DNA of 64,000 nucleotides from Lysinibacillus parviboronicapiens (GCF_003049575.1 NZ_PYWI01000001.1:186001-250000), one strand, 5' to 3'. Counted from the stretch's first letter, positions 18,565 to 28,585 are shown. Made by a program: numbers and translations. The notes: generated by a model not told the origin, from the letters alone.

Positions 18565-19760
18565 TTTTCTTCACCTTGGAAAAACAAATTAAGAACTTCT
18601 TCTATTTCAGCTTCTTCAATATCTTCTGGTACTTCTTGACCATTCGTATAGTAAGCAAGTCCTTTATTATATTTAATCATTAAATTAATCATTGTGCCAA
18701 TAGAATTTGTTTCATCAATCTTGGTAAAAATTATTTTTTCAATTGGCAACTGCTTAAACTGGTCAATAATGTCCGTCATATCTTTTTCTTTTGCTGTCAT
18801 AGCAAGCACTAAAAAGGATTCAGCTTGATCGTCAAACTTTATAAGTCGCTGTAAATCATCAACATACTTTACTTCTTTATAGTTTCGACCTGCTGTATCA
18901 ATAAAGACTAAATCCAAATGGGACAATCGTTGGATAGCTTGTTCAAAATCTGTTGCATTATAGGCAATTTCAACAGGCGCTTGTAAAAGACCCGCATACG
19001 TTTTTAACTGCTCTATAGCAGCAATTCTGTAAGTATCCGTAGTAATAAAGCCTATTTTTTTCTTTTTCTCTAAAACCGCTCTGGCTGCCATCTTAGCAAT
19101 GGTTGTTGTCTTTCCTACACCTGTTGGGCCTAGAACATTAATATACTTTCTTTCATAGGTTAAACCGCCTATTGGTAGACCTTCAAGTTTTTTGCGCAAT
19201 AAGTTTTTCGTAATCAATTTGCATTGTGAAAAGTTGATTTCGGCTGCTTCTTTAAAATGCATAAAAAGCTCATCACCAATCATTGTGATGAGCTCCTCAT
19301 TTAGCTCTTGCTGTCTTAAGTATTCAATGAAGGGTAAGAGTTCATCGGGATATTGAGCTTGGGTCGTCTTCTTATGCATCGATTGCATTAAAGATTTTAA
19401 ATCTGCAATTTCCTTCCTCAATTCTTCAGGAATACCTTTCTCCTCTTGCAAGGTCGTGTCCTGCTTTGGTTGTACTGGATGAATCTTTGCTTGCACAGCA
19501 TTAGTAATCTCTTGTAAACTTGCATTTTCTTTACTTGATTGAGGTGTTGCAAGAGTAGCAGTAGGTGCTGGTGCCATATTGCTTGGGTCCATTTTATCAA
19601 TCCCTGCTACTACCTCAAAACTCTTCTTTTTTACGAGTCCAAAAAACTTTTTAGTTACCACTACTTTTGAATTCAAAATGACAGCGTCTTCGCCTAACTC
19701 AGCACGTACAAGTTTCATTGCTTCTGGTATGGAAGATGCGTAATATTTTTTCATTTTCAC
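18561..19760 (-). CDS. flhF: SRP-type GTPase FlhF
   Basis: Third SRP-family GTPase, sets flagellar position. It has an N-terminal basic B domain (1-110), the NG domain with the P-loop [10 protein letters not shown] at 211-220, and the DTAGRNYKE G3 motif. Within the window it is a relative of Ffh (58114-59472) and FtsY (60103-61365), so all three SRP GTPases of a flagellated bacterium are encoded here. The start is GTG 19760, overlapping the flhA stop; an ATG two codons later (19754) is possible. Confidence 0.96.
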   Translation of the reverse strand: MKMKKYYASSIPEAMKLVRAELGEDAVILNSKVVVTKKFFGLVKKKSFEVVAGIDKMDPSNMAPAPTATLATPQSSKENASLQEITNAVQAKIHPVQPKQDTTLQEEKGIPEELRKEIADLKSLMQSMHKKTTQAQYPDELLPFIEYLRQQELNEELITMIGDELFMHFKEAAEINFSQCKLITKNLLRKKLEGLPIGGLTYERKYINVLGPTGVGKTTTIAKMAARAVLEKKKKIGFITTDTYRIAAIEQLKTYAGLLQAPVEIAYNATDFEQAIQRLSHLDLVFIDTAGRNYKEVKYVDDLQRLIKFDDQAESFLVLAMTAKEKDMTDIIDQFKQLPIEKIIFTKIDETNSIGTMINLMIKYNKGLAYYTNGQEVPEDIEEAEIEEVLNLFFQGEEK

Positions 19761-21790
19761 TCAACATTCACCACCCCAACACTTTGAATTTCAACCGTAG
19801 CATCAAGTTCATTATAAGATAGAACTGGAATCTGCGGGAAATAACGTTCCGTCAGCTGACGTAAATACATACGAACTGCTGGTGAACATAAAATAATAGC
19901 CGATTGTTCCATAAAGGAAACACGTTCTACCTCAGCTGCTATGGACTCTAACACAATTTGAGAATCTTGTGGATCCATTGCTAAATAATTCCCATGATCT
20001 GTTTGCTGAATACTATCAGCAATCATTTTCTCTACTTTACCTGATACAGTAATGACTTTCAATGACGCACTGTCCCCTACATATTGCGATGTAATTTGGC
20101 GCGCTAATGACTGACGTACGTATTCAGTTAATATATCGGTATCACTCGTTAATTTTGCATAGTCTGCAAGCGTTTCGAAAACAATTGGCAAGTTACGCAC
20201 CGATACATTTTCTCGAAGAAGCTTGCCCAGTACTTTTTGAATCTCTCCAGTCGATAGCGGAGCAGGTGTTAATTCTTCGACTAAAATTGGATGTGTTTCG
20301 CGTAAATGATCTATTAATTGCTTTGTTTCTTGACGACCTAATAATTCATGCGCATTTGCGCGAATCATTTCAGTTAAATGTGTGGACACAACACTCGGTG
20401 GATCCACGACTGTATAACCAAACATTTCAGCATCCTCTTTAACTTGCTCTGTAATCCATTTTGCCGGTAGACCAAATGACGGTTCAACTGTCTCAATACC
20501 TTCAATTGAATCATCATCTCCTGGACTCATGGCTAAATAGTGATCAAGTAACAGTTCGCCTCTTGCCATCTCATTTCCTTTTATTTTAATGCGGTATTCA
20601 TTTGGCTGTAACTGAATATTATCACGAATACGAACAACTGGAATGACAATACCTAGTTCCAACGCTAGCTGGCGGCGTATCATGATGACACGGTCTAACA
20701 AGTCTCCACCTTGTGCAGCATCTACTAAAGGTATTAAACCATATCCAAATTCAAACTCAATCGGGTCCACATTTAATAAATTCACAACATTTTCAGGGCT
20801 CTTCATGCCGTCTGTTGCCACTTCTTCCTCAATTTCAAGTAATTCTTCTTCATCCTCAGGCTTCTTACGTTCCATCATGTAGGCACCCGCAATTAACGCA
20901 ATACCAATTGGTAGTGTAATCCAGTCAGGAATTGGTGTGAATAGGCCAAGTAGGATAATTGTACCTCCGGCAACATAAAGTAACTTTGCTTGAGCAAATA
21001 GCTGGCCCATAATATCTTCGCCAAGACTGCCTTTAGAAGATGCACGTGTTACAACAATCCCTGTCGCTGTAGAGATGAGTAATGCTGGAATTTGTGAAAC
21101 GATACCATCGCCCACTGTCAGCTTGGAGAAATGGGTTGCGGCTTCCGCAAATGGTAAACCCATTTGCACAACACCGATGATGATACCAAATAATAAGTTG
21201 ATAATAACCATGACCATAGAGGCAATGGCATCCCCTTTAACGAATTTCGTGGCACCATCCATCGCCCCATAGAAATCCGCTTCACCCGCTACTTTATCAC
21301 GACGTTCTCGCGCTTCGCGCTCTGAAATAACCCCTGCGTTTAAGTCAGCGTCAATACTCATTTGTTTACCAGGCATCGCATCTAACGTAAAACGTGCTGC
21401 TACTTCTGCTACACGTTCCGCCCCTTTTGTAATAACGATAAACTGAATTAACACAAGAATTAAGAATACGACTAGACCAACGAGAACATTCCCGCCGACT
21501 ACGAAATCCCCGAATGTTTCAACTACAGAACCTGCATCCCCGGTTGCTAAAATCGCACGCGTTGTGGATACACTCAGTCCAAGTCGAAACAAGGTTAACA
21601 GTAAAATAACTGAAGGAAAGATCGAAAAGTCTAACGCTTCCTTCATACTCATTGCTGTTAATAGTACTATTAATCCTAAAGTAATATTAATGACGATTAA
21701 GAAACTTAACATCCAAGGAGGAAGAGGGATGATGAGCATCGCTACGATTAAAATAACCGCACCTAAAACCCCTATATCGCGAACCTTCAT
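19757..21790 (-). CDS. flhA: Flagellar export gate protein FlhA
   Basis: Forms the nonameric ring of the type III export gate. The N-terminal half (about 1-320) has eight hydrophobic segments with the FHIPEP-family stretch around AARFTLDAMPGKQMSIDADL. An acidic linker follows (EDEEELLEIEEE), then the cytoplasmic domain that docks export chaperones and FliJ. The length of 677 equals that of B. subtilis FlhA. It follows flhB by 24 bases. Confidence 0.98.
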   Translation of the reverse strand: MKVRDIGVLGAVILIVAMLIIPLPPWMLSFLIVINITLGLIVLLTAMSMKEALDFSIFPSVILLLTLFRLGLSVSTTRAILATGDAGSVVETFGDFVVGGNVLVGLVVFLILVLIQFIVITKGAERVAEVAARFTLDAMPGKQMSIDADLNAGVISEREARERRDKVAGEADFYGAMDGATKFVKGDAIASMVMVIINLLFGIIIGVVQMGLPFAEAATHFSKLTVGDGIVSQIPALLISTATGIVVTRASSKGSLGEDIMGQLFAQAKLLYVAGGTIILLGLFTPIPDWITLPIGIALIAGAYMMERKKPEDEEELLEIEEEVATDGMKSPENVVNLLNVDPIEFEFGYGLIPLVDAAQGGDLLDRVIMIRRQLALELGIVIPVVRIRDNIQLQPNEYRIKIKGNEMARGELLLDHYLAMSPGDDDSIEGIETVEPSFGLPAKWITEQVKEDAEMFGYTVVDPPSVVSTHLTEMIRANAHELLGRQETKQLIDHLRETHPILVEELTPAPLSTGEIQKVLGKLLRENVSVRNLPIVFETLADYAKLTSDTDILTEYVRQSLARQITSQYVGDSASLKVITVSGKVEKMIADSIQQTDHGNYLAMDPQDSQIVLESIAAEVERVSFMEQSAIILCSPAVRMYLRQLTERYFPQIPVLSYNELDATVEIQSVGVVNVE

Positions 21791-21814
21791 TTGTGTCCCT
21801 CCTACATAAAAGCT

Positions 21815-22903
21815 TTAAATTTTACGCTTAATACGATAAACATAAGCGAGTACTTCTGCTACTGCTTTGAAAAATTCATCCGGTACCTGATCGCCAATTT
21901 CTACCTGATCATACATCGCACGTGCTAATGGTCTATTTTCAACCATAATGACATCATGTTCTTTCGCAATCAGTTTAATCTTTTGGGCAACAAAGTCTGT
22001 GCCCTTTGCGACCACCCGAGGGGCATCCATACTTTCCTCATCATATTTTAGAGCAATCGCATAGTGAGTTGGGTTTGTTATAACCACATCTGCACTTGGA
22101 ATCTCTGACATCATCCGACGCATCGCCATTTCGCGCTGACGTTGTTTGATTTTTGATTTGATAAGTGGGTCACCCTCACTATTTTTATATTCATCTTTAA
22201 TGTCTTGCTTGGACATTTTAAGATTTTTTTCATAATCATGTTTTTGGTACATCCAGTCCAATAAGGATACACAAAGTAAGACAAGCGAAGCTGCAATACC
22301 CATAATACCGACGAGTTTCCCAACTGTAATAAGGGTCATCCACGGACTTTTAAAGGATAAGGCTAATACTTCAGGTAAATTTGACCAAATAATAATTGTT
22401 GTAACCCCACCAATAAAGGAAATTTTCAATACTGATTTTAATAGTTCAACAATTGCTTTAACAGAAAATATTTTTTTTAACCCTTTAATGGGGTCCATTT
22501 TTTTTAAATCAAATTTCATCGGTTCTAATGTAAATAAGAAACCAAACTGTAGAAAGTTCCCTGCTAATGCCCCTACAAAGGCAATGGCCATAATTGGCAC
22601 GATAATATACGCCATTTCCGTTAATGTTTCTGTAAATAAGCGCATAACACTATCAATGGTTAGTGTTTCTACACGTATGTTATGAATAAAGGTTTGTCTA
22701 AAAAAAGCTAAAATTTCGTCTATTAGTGAGCCCGCAAAGAAGAAGAGAAAGATAAATACCATGAGCATAACAATAGCGCTTGATATATCCTGACTCTTGA
22801 CGACTTGACCTTTTTTACGTGCATCTTGCCGTTTTTTAGGTGTCGCCTTCTCTGTTTTTTCACCTGCAAAAAATTGTAAGTCTAAATCCAGTAGTAGCAA
22901 CAT
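21815..22903 (-). CDS. flhB: Flagellar export switch protein FlhB
   Basis: Autocleaving substrate-specificity switch of the flagellar type III secretion system. It has four membrane segments and then a cytoplasmic domain with the self-cleavage site NPTH (Asn277 from the chosen start). The QFFAGEKTEKATPKKR N terminus is typical of the family. I choose ATG 22903, because AGGTGG stands 8 bases upstream; tandem GTG codons earlier overlap that site. The length is 362. Its C-terminal half is clearly related to the separate small gene at 50694-50996. Confidence 0.97.
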   Translation of the reverse strand: MLLLLDLDLQFFAGEKTEKATPKKRQDARKKGQVVKSQDISSAIVMLMVFIFLFFFAGSLIDEILAFFRQTFIHNIRVETLTIDSVMRLFTETLTEMAYIIVPIMAIAFVGALAGNFLQFGFLFTLEPMKFDLKKMDPIKGLKKIFSVKAIVELLKSVLKISFIGGVTTIIIWSNLPEVLALSFKSPWMTLITVGKLVGIMGIAASLVLLCVSLLDWMYQKHDYEKNLKMSKQDIKDEYKNSEGDPLIKSKIKQRQREMAMRRMMSEIPSADVVITNPTHYAIALKYDEESMDAPRVVAKGTDFVAQKIKLIAKEHDVIMVENRPLARAMYDQVEIGDQVPDEFFKAVAEVLAYVYRIKRKI

Positions 22904-22904
22904 T

Positions 22905-23681
22905 TTATCCACCACCTAAAATTGCCATTAAATCTCGCATAGCGTAGATCATAATTGTAATAAGCTTTTGAATGACTTGTATCATAACGCCCATCATTGT
23001 GAAAAGCACTAAAAAACTGACACCAATTTTAATTGGGAAACCAACAACGAAAATGTTCAATTGCGGGACAGTTTTTGCGGTTATTCCTAGCGCCAAATCG
23101 ACTAAAAACAATGTTGCTACAACCGGTGCAGCCATTTGGAAAGCAATAGCAAAGACGGCGGTAAATGTTGTCATGATAAACTGGATATACTCTTCATTCG
23201 CAAAATCAGGGAACCCTTGATCCATCGGTAAAAATTGATAACTATAGTAAATGCCATCTAGAATCATATGATGTCCATCAATCGCTATTAGTAATAGTAG
23301 TGCTAGCGTATTGAAGAATTGTCCAATTAATGGACTTTGTGCCCCCGTCTGCGGATCAATAATATTAGCAATGGCAAACCCCATTTGGAAATCAATAAAG
23401 CTACCGGCGATTTGAATCGCCGACATGACGATGTAGCCTACTAGACCAAGTAACAGCCCAATAAGTGCTTCCTTCATCACTAAAAGTATGTAATCACCAT
23501 TAAAAAGAAACGGCTCTACGTCGATTGTATAATACATCATCCAAGCTAAAACGAATGCGAGAGTAATTCGTACTTGCTGCGGAATTGTTCTGTACGAAAA
23601 AAAAGGTACAGTGACAAAAAAAGCTGTTACACGTACAAGTACTAATAAGAAAACGGTTATTTGAGGGATTAATTCATTCAT
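22905..23681 (-). CDS. fliR: Flagellar export gate protein FliR
   Basis: Integral membrane component of the FliP-FliQ-FliR export gate. The 258 residues are almost entirely hydrophobic helices, with the family stretch GFAIANIIDPQTGAQSPLIGQ (about residues 100-120). The gene lies directly between fliQ and flhB with near-zero gaps, and its stop abuts the flhB start. Confidence 0.96.
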   Translation of the reverse strand: MNELIPQITVFLLVLVRVTAFFVTVPFFSYRTIPQQVRITLAFVLAWMMYYTIDVEPFLFNGDYILLVMKEALIGLLLGLVGYIVMSAIQIAGSFIDFQMGFAIANIIDPQTGAQSPLIGQFFNTLALLLLIAIDGHHMILDGIYYSYQFLPMDQGFPDFANEEYIQFIMTTFTAVFAIAFQMAAPVVATLFLVDLALGITAKTVPQLNIFVVGFPIKIGVSFLVLFTMMGVMIQVIQKLITIMIYAMRDLMAILGGG

Positions 23682-23685
23682 GCAC

Positions 23686-23955
23686 TCACCCTATGTAACG
23701 CGTTAAATTCTCAAAAATGTCTCTCGCATAACTCGTTACTTGTGATAACATCCATGGACCAAAGAATACAATGGCCACTAATACCGCGACGATTTTTGGA
23801 ACGAATGCTAATGTCTGCTCTTGAATTGAAGTTGTTGCTTGAAAAATACTTACCGCTAAACCAGAGATTAAAGCAACTAATAATAGCGGTCCGCTTGTTA
23901 GAAGGATAATCATAATGGCACGCTCTGCAATTGAAATGACCATTTCACCTGTCAT
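23686..23955 (-). CDS. fliQ: Flagellar export gate protein FliQ
   Basis: Small two-helix gate subunit; four copies wrap the FliP/FliR core. The 89 residues contain the conserved LISGLAVSIFQATTSIQEQT stretch and the FVPKI motif. It is encoded 13 bases after fliP. Confidence 0.97.
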   Translation of the reverse strand: MTGEMVISIAERAIMIILLTSGPLLLVALISGLAVSIFQATTSIQEQTLAFVPKIVAVLVAIVFFGPWMLSQVTSYARDIFENLTRYIG

Positions 23956-23968
23956 ACTGTATCATCCC

Positions 23969-24634
23969 CTAAAAACTTTGTAGTAAGGATTTCATTACGA
24001 GGTACCAGCCATCGACAAGTACAAATAATAAAATCTTAAACGGCAATGAAATCATAACCGGTGGTAACATCATCATCCCCATCGACATTAACGTACTAGC
24101 AACAATCATATCGATAACAAGGAATGGAATAAAAATCATAAAACCAATTTGAAATGCTGTTTTTATTTCGCTCAAGGCAAAAGCAGGTACGAGCATTGTT
24201 AATGGAATTTCTTCCACCGATGCCGGTTTTTCTGCTTGATTATACTTTAAAAATAAATCTAGATCCTTTTGCCTTGTATGCTTACTCATAAATTCCTTGA
24301 AAGGCTCACTTGCGCGATCGTATGCTTCTTCTAGGCCTATTTCCTCGGCAAATAATGGCTGTAAGGCCTCTTTATTCACCTCTTGGAAGGTTGGAGCCAT
24401 AATGAAAAATGTTAAAAATAAAGCTAGACCGACAATGACCTGATTAGGAGGCATTTGTTGGGTTGCCAGTGCTGTACGCACAAACGACAACACAATTACG
24501 ATTCTTGCAAATGAAGTCATTAAAATTAAAATACTTGGTGCCAGTGATAATACCGTTAATAATAATAGTAGTTTAACAGAGGTGGAAACATTGGCCGGAT
24601 CACTACCAGAAAGGATATCGACTACATCATTCAT
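23969..24634 (-). CDS. fliP: Flagellar export gate protein FliP
   Basis: Five copies form the core of the export channel. The conserved segments MTSFARIVIVLSFVRTALATQ and the C-terminal MGMMMLPPVMISLPFKILLF are present. The 221 residues match B. subtilis FliP. No strong cleavable signal peptide is obvious at the N terminus (MNDVVDILSGSDP). The start overlaps the fliO stop by four bases. Confidence 0.97.
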   Translation of the reverse strand: MNDVVDILSGSDPANVSTSVKLLLLLTVLSLAPSILILMTSFARIVIVLSFVRTALATQQMPPNQVIVGLALFLTFFIMAPTFQEVNKEALQPLFAEEIGLEEAYDRASEPFKEFMSKHTRQKDLDLFLKYNQAEKPASVEEIPLTMLVPAFALSEIKTAFQIGFMIFIPFLVIDMIVASTLMSMGMMMLPPVMISLPFKILLFVLVDGWYLVMKSLLQSF

Positions 24635-25308
24635 TTTTCATCATTCTCCTTTTGTTTCCATTTCTCTAGTTCCTCACTACGCTCCTGTTTAATTTCAGAT
24701 ATCTTTTTTTCAAATAGTTCTCCAAACGAGTCCTGATTTTGTTGTGTTGTTGAACTATGTGTATTTTTTTTCTTAAACTTCGAAAACAATTCAGCTATAT
24801 AAGGTGATGTTGCTGCATATTCTTGTCGTTCGTTATAGAGTGCTAGTAGTGCTTCTACTTCCTGAGGGTCTGTAATTTCACGTAACAGTTGTACGCCCTC
24901 ACCGACACCAATCAAATATAGTGATTTTCCAACTTGTAGAAGTTGCACAGATTTTTGTGCACCTAACGATAAACCGCCTAAATTTTGTACCATTTGATTC
25001 CGTTGAAAGGTTAAATTTCTTTTATTTAAGAATTTCATTAACCCGTAAAATAAAGCTACAACAAAAATAAGCGCCAAAACCATTTTTATGTATTCCCATG
25101 TAGACACATCGCCAGCTGCGGAGACAACTGCATCTTCTTTAGCAGCTGGTTCTGAGTCATCTTTACAAGCTTCTGGATTTTTCATACAGTACTCAATACT
25201 ATTTGTATCGGAGTCAGCGTAAACAGAAGCTGATGTTGGGTACAAAAACAGGAACGGTACAAGAAATGCAAAAATCATCGTAAGACGAAATGATTTTAAC
25301 ATTTGCAT
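24631..25308 (-). CDS. fliO: FliO/FliZ-type flagellar biosynthesis protein
   Basis: Helps assemble the FliP ring. It has a cleavable signal peptide (about 1-31, ending SASVYA), an extracytoplasmic stretch with two cysteines (CMKNPEACKDD), a membrane segment (about 70-90), and a FliO domain with GAQKSVQLLQVGKSLYLIGV. A charged C-terminal tail follows. The 225 residues match the B. subtilis protein called FliZ. It starts just after cheY and overlaps fliP. Confidence 0.92.
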   Translation of the reverse strand: MQMLKSFRLTMIFAFLVPFLFLYPTSASVYADSDTNSIEYCMKNPEACKDDSEPAAKEDAVVSAAGDVSTWEYIKMVLALIFVVALFYGLMKFLNKRNLTFQRNQMVQNLGGLSLGAQKSVQLLQVGKSLYLIGVGEGVQLLREITDPQEVEALLALYNERQEYAATSPYIAELFSKFKKKNTHSSTTQQNQDSFGELFEKKISEIKQERSEELEKWKQKENDEK

Positions 25309-25312
25309 GCAA

Positions 25313-25675
25313 TCATCCTAGAGCTTTTTGAATCGCTTCAATTACTCGATCTGCTTGGAAAGGCTTAACGATAAAGTCTTTTGCACCCGCTTGAATTGCA
25401 TCGATTACCATTGCTTGTTGTCCCATTGCTGAACACATGATTACAGTAGCGCTTGGATCTGTCCCCTTAATGGCTTTAAGAGCAGCAATGCCATCCATTT
25501 CAGGCATCGTAATATCCATTGTTACTAAATCTGGTTTTAATTCGTTGTATTTTTCTACAGCTTGTAAACCATCAGCTGCTTCCCCTACAACTTCAAATCC
25601 ATTTTTCGATAAAATATCCTTGATCATCATGCGCATGAATGCAGCATCGTCTACAATCAAAATTCTTTTAGACAT
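25313..25675 (-). CDS. cheY: Chemotaxis response regulator CheY
   Basis: Single receiver domain that, when phosphorylated, binds FliM and FliY to change motor bias. Visible are the acidic pair at 9-10, phospho-acceptor Asp54 in VTMDITMPEM, the switch Thr/Ser in CSAM and Lys in IVKPF. I choose ATG 25675, because GGAGGAG lies 6 bases upstream; the frame is open to a TTG five codons earlier that overlaps that site. The length is 120, as in B. subtilis. Confidence 0.97.
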   Translation of the reverse strand: MSKRILIVDDAAFMRMMIKDILSKNGFEVVGEAADGLQAVEKYNELKPDLVTMDITMPEMDGIAALKAIKGTDPSATVIMCSAMGQQAMVIDAIQAGAKDFIVKPFQADRVIEAIQKALG

Positions 25676-25696
25676 GGTTAACTCCTCCAATTGAAA

Positions 25697-26917
25697 CTAT
25701 CTTAAATTATTTAAACGCTCTGCTTGACTTAAAACATCTGTAATGCGAACACCGAAGTTTTCATCAATAACAACAACTTCGCCTTTAGCGATTAAACGGC
25801 TATTTACTAGAATATCGACTGGTTCCCCAGCTAATTTATCTAGCTCAATAATCGATCCACTAGCTAGCTCTAAAATCTCTTTAACAGAACGTTTCGTACG
25901 TCCTAACTCTACAGTAACTTGCAATGGAATATCAAGTAGCATATTTAAATTTCTAGCTTCAGATTGCGAGATTACATTTGGATCAAAGCTAGCAAACTGT
26001 GCTTGTTGAACATTGACAGGTTGTACAGGTCTTGCTGATGTATGAAGCTGTTGTTCTTGATACATTGGTTGCTGTGCAGGTTGTTGGTGCATTGGCTGTT
26101 GGACAGGCGCTGCAGGTTGTTGTTGCGGCGGCGCTTGTTGCACAGGTGGCGGAGCTACTGGCGGCGCTTCTGGTGCAATTGTTGCAGCCACAGGCTCTTC
26201 AACGGGCTCTGTTTCTCCTAATAGAGACTTGACAATGTTTTGACTAAATCTCAGTGGTAGTAATTGCATTAAATTCGAATCAATTAAATTACCAATTCGG
26301 AGTCGGAATGATACTTTCACAAGTAAATCGTCTTCCGGAATATTATCTCGACCTTCATTTTGAGAAATATTCATTAAATCTATAGTTGGTGGTGAAATGT
26401 CCACCTTTTTGTTAAATACTGTCGACATAGACGTTGCAGCCGAACCCATCATTTGGTTCATTGCTTCTTGTACTGCACTTAGCTGAATTTCGCCTAAGTC
26501 AGGCTTTGGATTTAATCCATCCCCGCCTAACATTAAATCTGCAATAATAGCAGCATCTGATTGTTTAATTACAAGTAAATTCATACCTGTTAAACCAATC
26601 GTATACTCAACTTGTACTGCTACATAAGGATGAGGAAACTCCTCTTCTAATTTATTGCGATTAATCATTGAAATACTTGGGGTAGTAATATCTACTTTTT
26701 GACCTAATAACGCTGAAAGTGCTGTAGCAGAGCTACCAAAAGATATATTTCCTACTTCACCTAATGCATCTTGAGCAAACGAATCTAGGTAGTCCTCTAC
26801 TCGTATTTCATTCATTTCATCATTTGCAGAAGCTTCGGTGTCGCTGTTTTTATCTTCCAACGTCTCGCCCCTTAATAACGCTTCAATTTCTTCTTGGGAG
26901 AGCATTTCATCACTCAT
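25697..26917 (-). CDS. fliY: Flagellar switch protein FliY (FliN with CheC-like phosphatase domains)
   Basis: C-ring component and the main CheY-P phosphatase at the motor. It has an N-terminal CheY-P-binding motif (LSQEEIEALL), then two CheC-type E-x-x-N sites (ALGEVGNISFGSSATAL and VQEAMNQMMGSAATSM). A proline/glutamine-rich linker of about 55 residues (245-300) leads to the C-terminal FliN/SpoA domain. The length of 406 is slightly above B. subtilis FliY (378), mostly because of the linker. The start overlaps the fliM stop. Confidence 0.97.
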   Translation of the reverse strand: MSDEMLSQEEIEALLRGETLEDKNSDTEASANDEMNEIRVEDYLDSFAQDALGEVGNISFGSSATALSALLGQKVDITTPSISMINRNKLEEEFPHPYVAVQVEYTIGLTGMNLLVIKQSDAAIIADLMLGGDGLNPKPDLGEIQLSAVQEAMNQMMGSAATSMSTVFNKKVDISPPTIDLMNISQNEGRDNIPEDDLLVKVSFRLRIGNLIDSNLMQLLPLRFSQNIVKSLLGETEPVEEPVAATIAPEAPPVAPPPVQQAPPQQQPAAPVQQPMHQQPAQQPMYQEQQLHTSARPVQPVNVQQAQFASFDPNVISQSEARNLNMLLDIPLQVTVELGRTKRSVKEILELASGSIIELDKLAGEPVDILVNSRLIAKGEVVVIDENFGVRITDVLSQAERLNNLR

Positions 26918-27905
26918 CTTCGTCTCCTCCTTTCAAAGGGTCGATAATCTGGATTGCTAATTTTTTACCTTGTTTTCCGGGCTGTACCGTGAATTTAGGT
27001 AATGTTCCTACTTTAAGTATTAGAGGCTCTTCAATTTTTTGCTCTAACTGAATAACATCACCCGTTTGCATCATTAGGAAATCTTCAATAGTAATGTCTG
27101 TAATCCCTAACTCTACAGAAAGTGGTAACTGTGCTTGTTTTACACGCGTTTCAAGCATTTTTGTTTGCTCTGGAGACATCTCTTTTGTATTTGTCTGCAT
27201 CCAGTAGCGTACCGATAAATTAGGTACAATTGGTTCCAATACAACATGCGGAATACATATATTAATCATACCGCTTGTCTCTCCGATAATCGTATTTAAT
27301 GAAATAACGACAACCGTTTCATTGGGTGAAATCATTTGTAAAAATTGAGGATTCACTTCCAGTTCTACTAAAATCGGATCGATTTCAGCGACATTTTCCC
27401 ATGCCTCCCGTAAATTATCGAATGAACGTTCAAAAAGGTTTGTCATAATTTTTGTTTCAATTTCTGTTAGATTATCAACATTACTATGACTCGCCCCACT
27501 ACCGCCCATTAGACGATCTAGCATTGAGTAGGCAATATTCGGATTTATTTCCATCAATATATTACCATCAAGTGGTGGCACTTCAAACACATTTATGAGT
27601 GTCATATTCGGAATCGAACGAACAAACTCTTCAAATGGTATTTGGTCTACTGATGCTACGGTAATTTGTACATAGCTTCTGAGCTGTGCAGAAAAGAAAG
27701 TAGTCAATAGTCGTGCAAAGTTTTCATGTATTCGGGTCAAACTTCGGATTTGATCTTTTGAGAAGCGTAGCGCTCGTTTAAAGTCATATACTTTAACCTT
27801 GCGCACCTCGTCTTCTTTTTTTATATCATCCGCTGACATTTCTCCGGTTGATATTGCCGAAAGAAGCGCATCTATCTCAGATTGGGATAACACATCTCCT
27901 GCCAT
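26910..27905 (-). CDS. fliM: Flagellar motor switch protein FliM
   Basis: Middle layer of the C-ring and target of CheY-P. The N-terminal peptide VLSQSEIDALLSAI is the CheY-P-binding motif, followed by the GGXG-type middle domain (MLDRLMGGSG) and a C-terminal SpoA domain. The length of 331 matches B. subtilis (332). It has an AAATGGAGG-type ribosome binding site and a 34-base gap to fliL. Confidence 0.97.
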   Translation of the reverse strand: MAGDVLSQSEIDALLSAISTGEMSADDIKKEDEVRKVKVYDFKRALRFSKDQIRSLTRIHENFARLLTTFFSAQLRSYVQITVASVDQIPFEEFVRSIPNMTLINVFEVPPLDGNILMEINPNIAYSMLDRLMGGSGASHSNVDNLTEIETKIMTNLFERSFDNLREAWENVAEIDPILVELEVNPQFLQMISPNETVVVISLNTIIGETSGMINICIPHVVLEPIVPNLSVRYWMQTNTKEMSPEQTKMLETRVKQAQLPLSVELGITDITIEDFLMMQTGDVIQLEQKIEEPLILKVGTLPKFTVQPGKQGKKLAIQIIDPLKGGDEDE

Positions 27906-27939
27906 TTGCCCACCTCCATTTCAAGCAGTTTCTGTTTTT

Positions 27940-28368
27940 TTAAGTAGTGATGAAGGAGGTAATATACACTTGTTGAATTTCTCCCTCTTGCATCAGTTCA
28001 TTTAATTGTGTTTTTAGTGCCTTTTGGAACATTTGCTTACCTTGTTTACCTTCCAAACTATCTAACGTCATTTCGGAAAGTTCCTCAATAATGATGTTAT
28101 TCGTTTGGAACTGGCGTTTTGTTAATTCAGCAGCAGCATCTTTACTTGTTGTTTGAATTTTTAGCGTCATTCGTACAACGCGCTTATCTGCAAGATTTGT
28201 TGTAATCTCTGGCACATCCACAAGACTTTCTACTACCTCATCAATCGTTGGCTCAAGTGACGCTGCGGGCTTATTGAATTGAGTAAGCAATACAAAAGCG
28301 ATAACCCCAATTAGTATGATGGCCACTAATACAATGATGAGCATCGTTAACATTTTATTATTCTTCAT
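27940..28368 (-). CDS. fliL: Flagellar basal body-associated protein FliL
   Basis: Single-pass membrane protein around the stator that supports torque. Its membrane segment is at about residues 7-30, and the extracytoplasmic part has the VDVPEITTNLADKRVVRMTL stretch characteristic of FliL. I choose ATG 28368, because GAGGTG lies 8 bases upstream; a GTG three codons earlier is part of that site. The length is 142, as in B. subtilis (140). It overlaps the end of swrD by 11 bases. Confidence 0.93.
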   Translation of the reverse strand: MKNNKMLTMLIIVLVAIILIGVIAFVLLTQFNKPAASLEPTIDEVVESLVDVPEITTNLADKRVVRMTLKIQTTSKDAAAELTKRQFQTNNIIIEELSEMTLDSLEGKQGKQMFQKALKTQLNELMQEGEIQQVYITSFITT

Positions 28369-28579
28369 CTTCTTCACCTCGTAGATGCGGGTTTGATAGT
28401 ATTTGTATATTTTTATAAAAGGTTGTTACCTTTTGTCGCACCTCATCTTCACTCTGTAAAACAATGACTTTTGTTCCAGTCGTCAAAGTAATGGTCGTAT
28501 CTGGAAAAGATTCGACTGTTTCTATGTATAAAGCATTTAAAGTAAATGCTTTGCCATTTAGACGTGATAGTTCAATCAT
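28358..28579 (-). CDS. swrD: SwrD/FlbD family protein (YlzI)
   Basis: B. subtilis SwrD increases motor power for swarming. The 73-residue product begins MIELSRLNGKAFTLN, matching the family start, and continues with IETVESFPDTTITLTTG. I place the start at ATG 28579 because of this match. There is no Shine-Dalgarno sequence at normal distance; the nearest (GGAGG at 28618-28622) is 38 bases upstream with a strong hairpin between. The frame is open to 28627, but that part is a GC-rich untypical stretch without homology to the family. A promoter lies 130 bases upstream. Confidence 0.88.
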   Translation of the reverse strand: MIELSRLNGKAFTLNALYIETVESFPDTTITLTTGTKVIVLQSEDEVRQKVTTFYKNIQILSNPHLRGEEDEE

Positions 28580-28585
28580 TGAAAT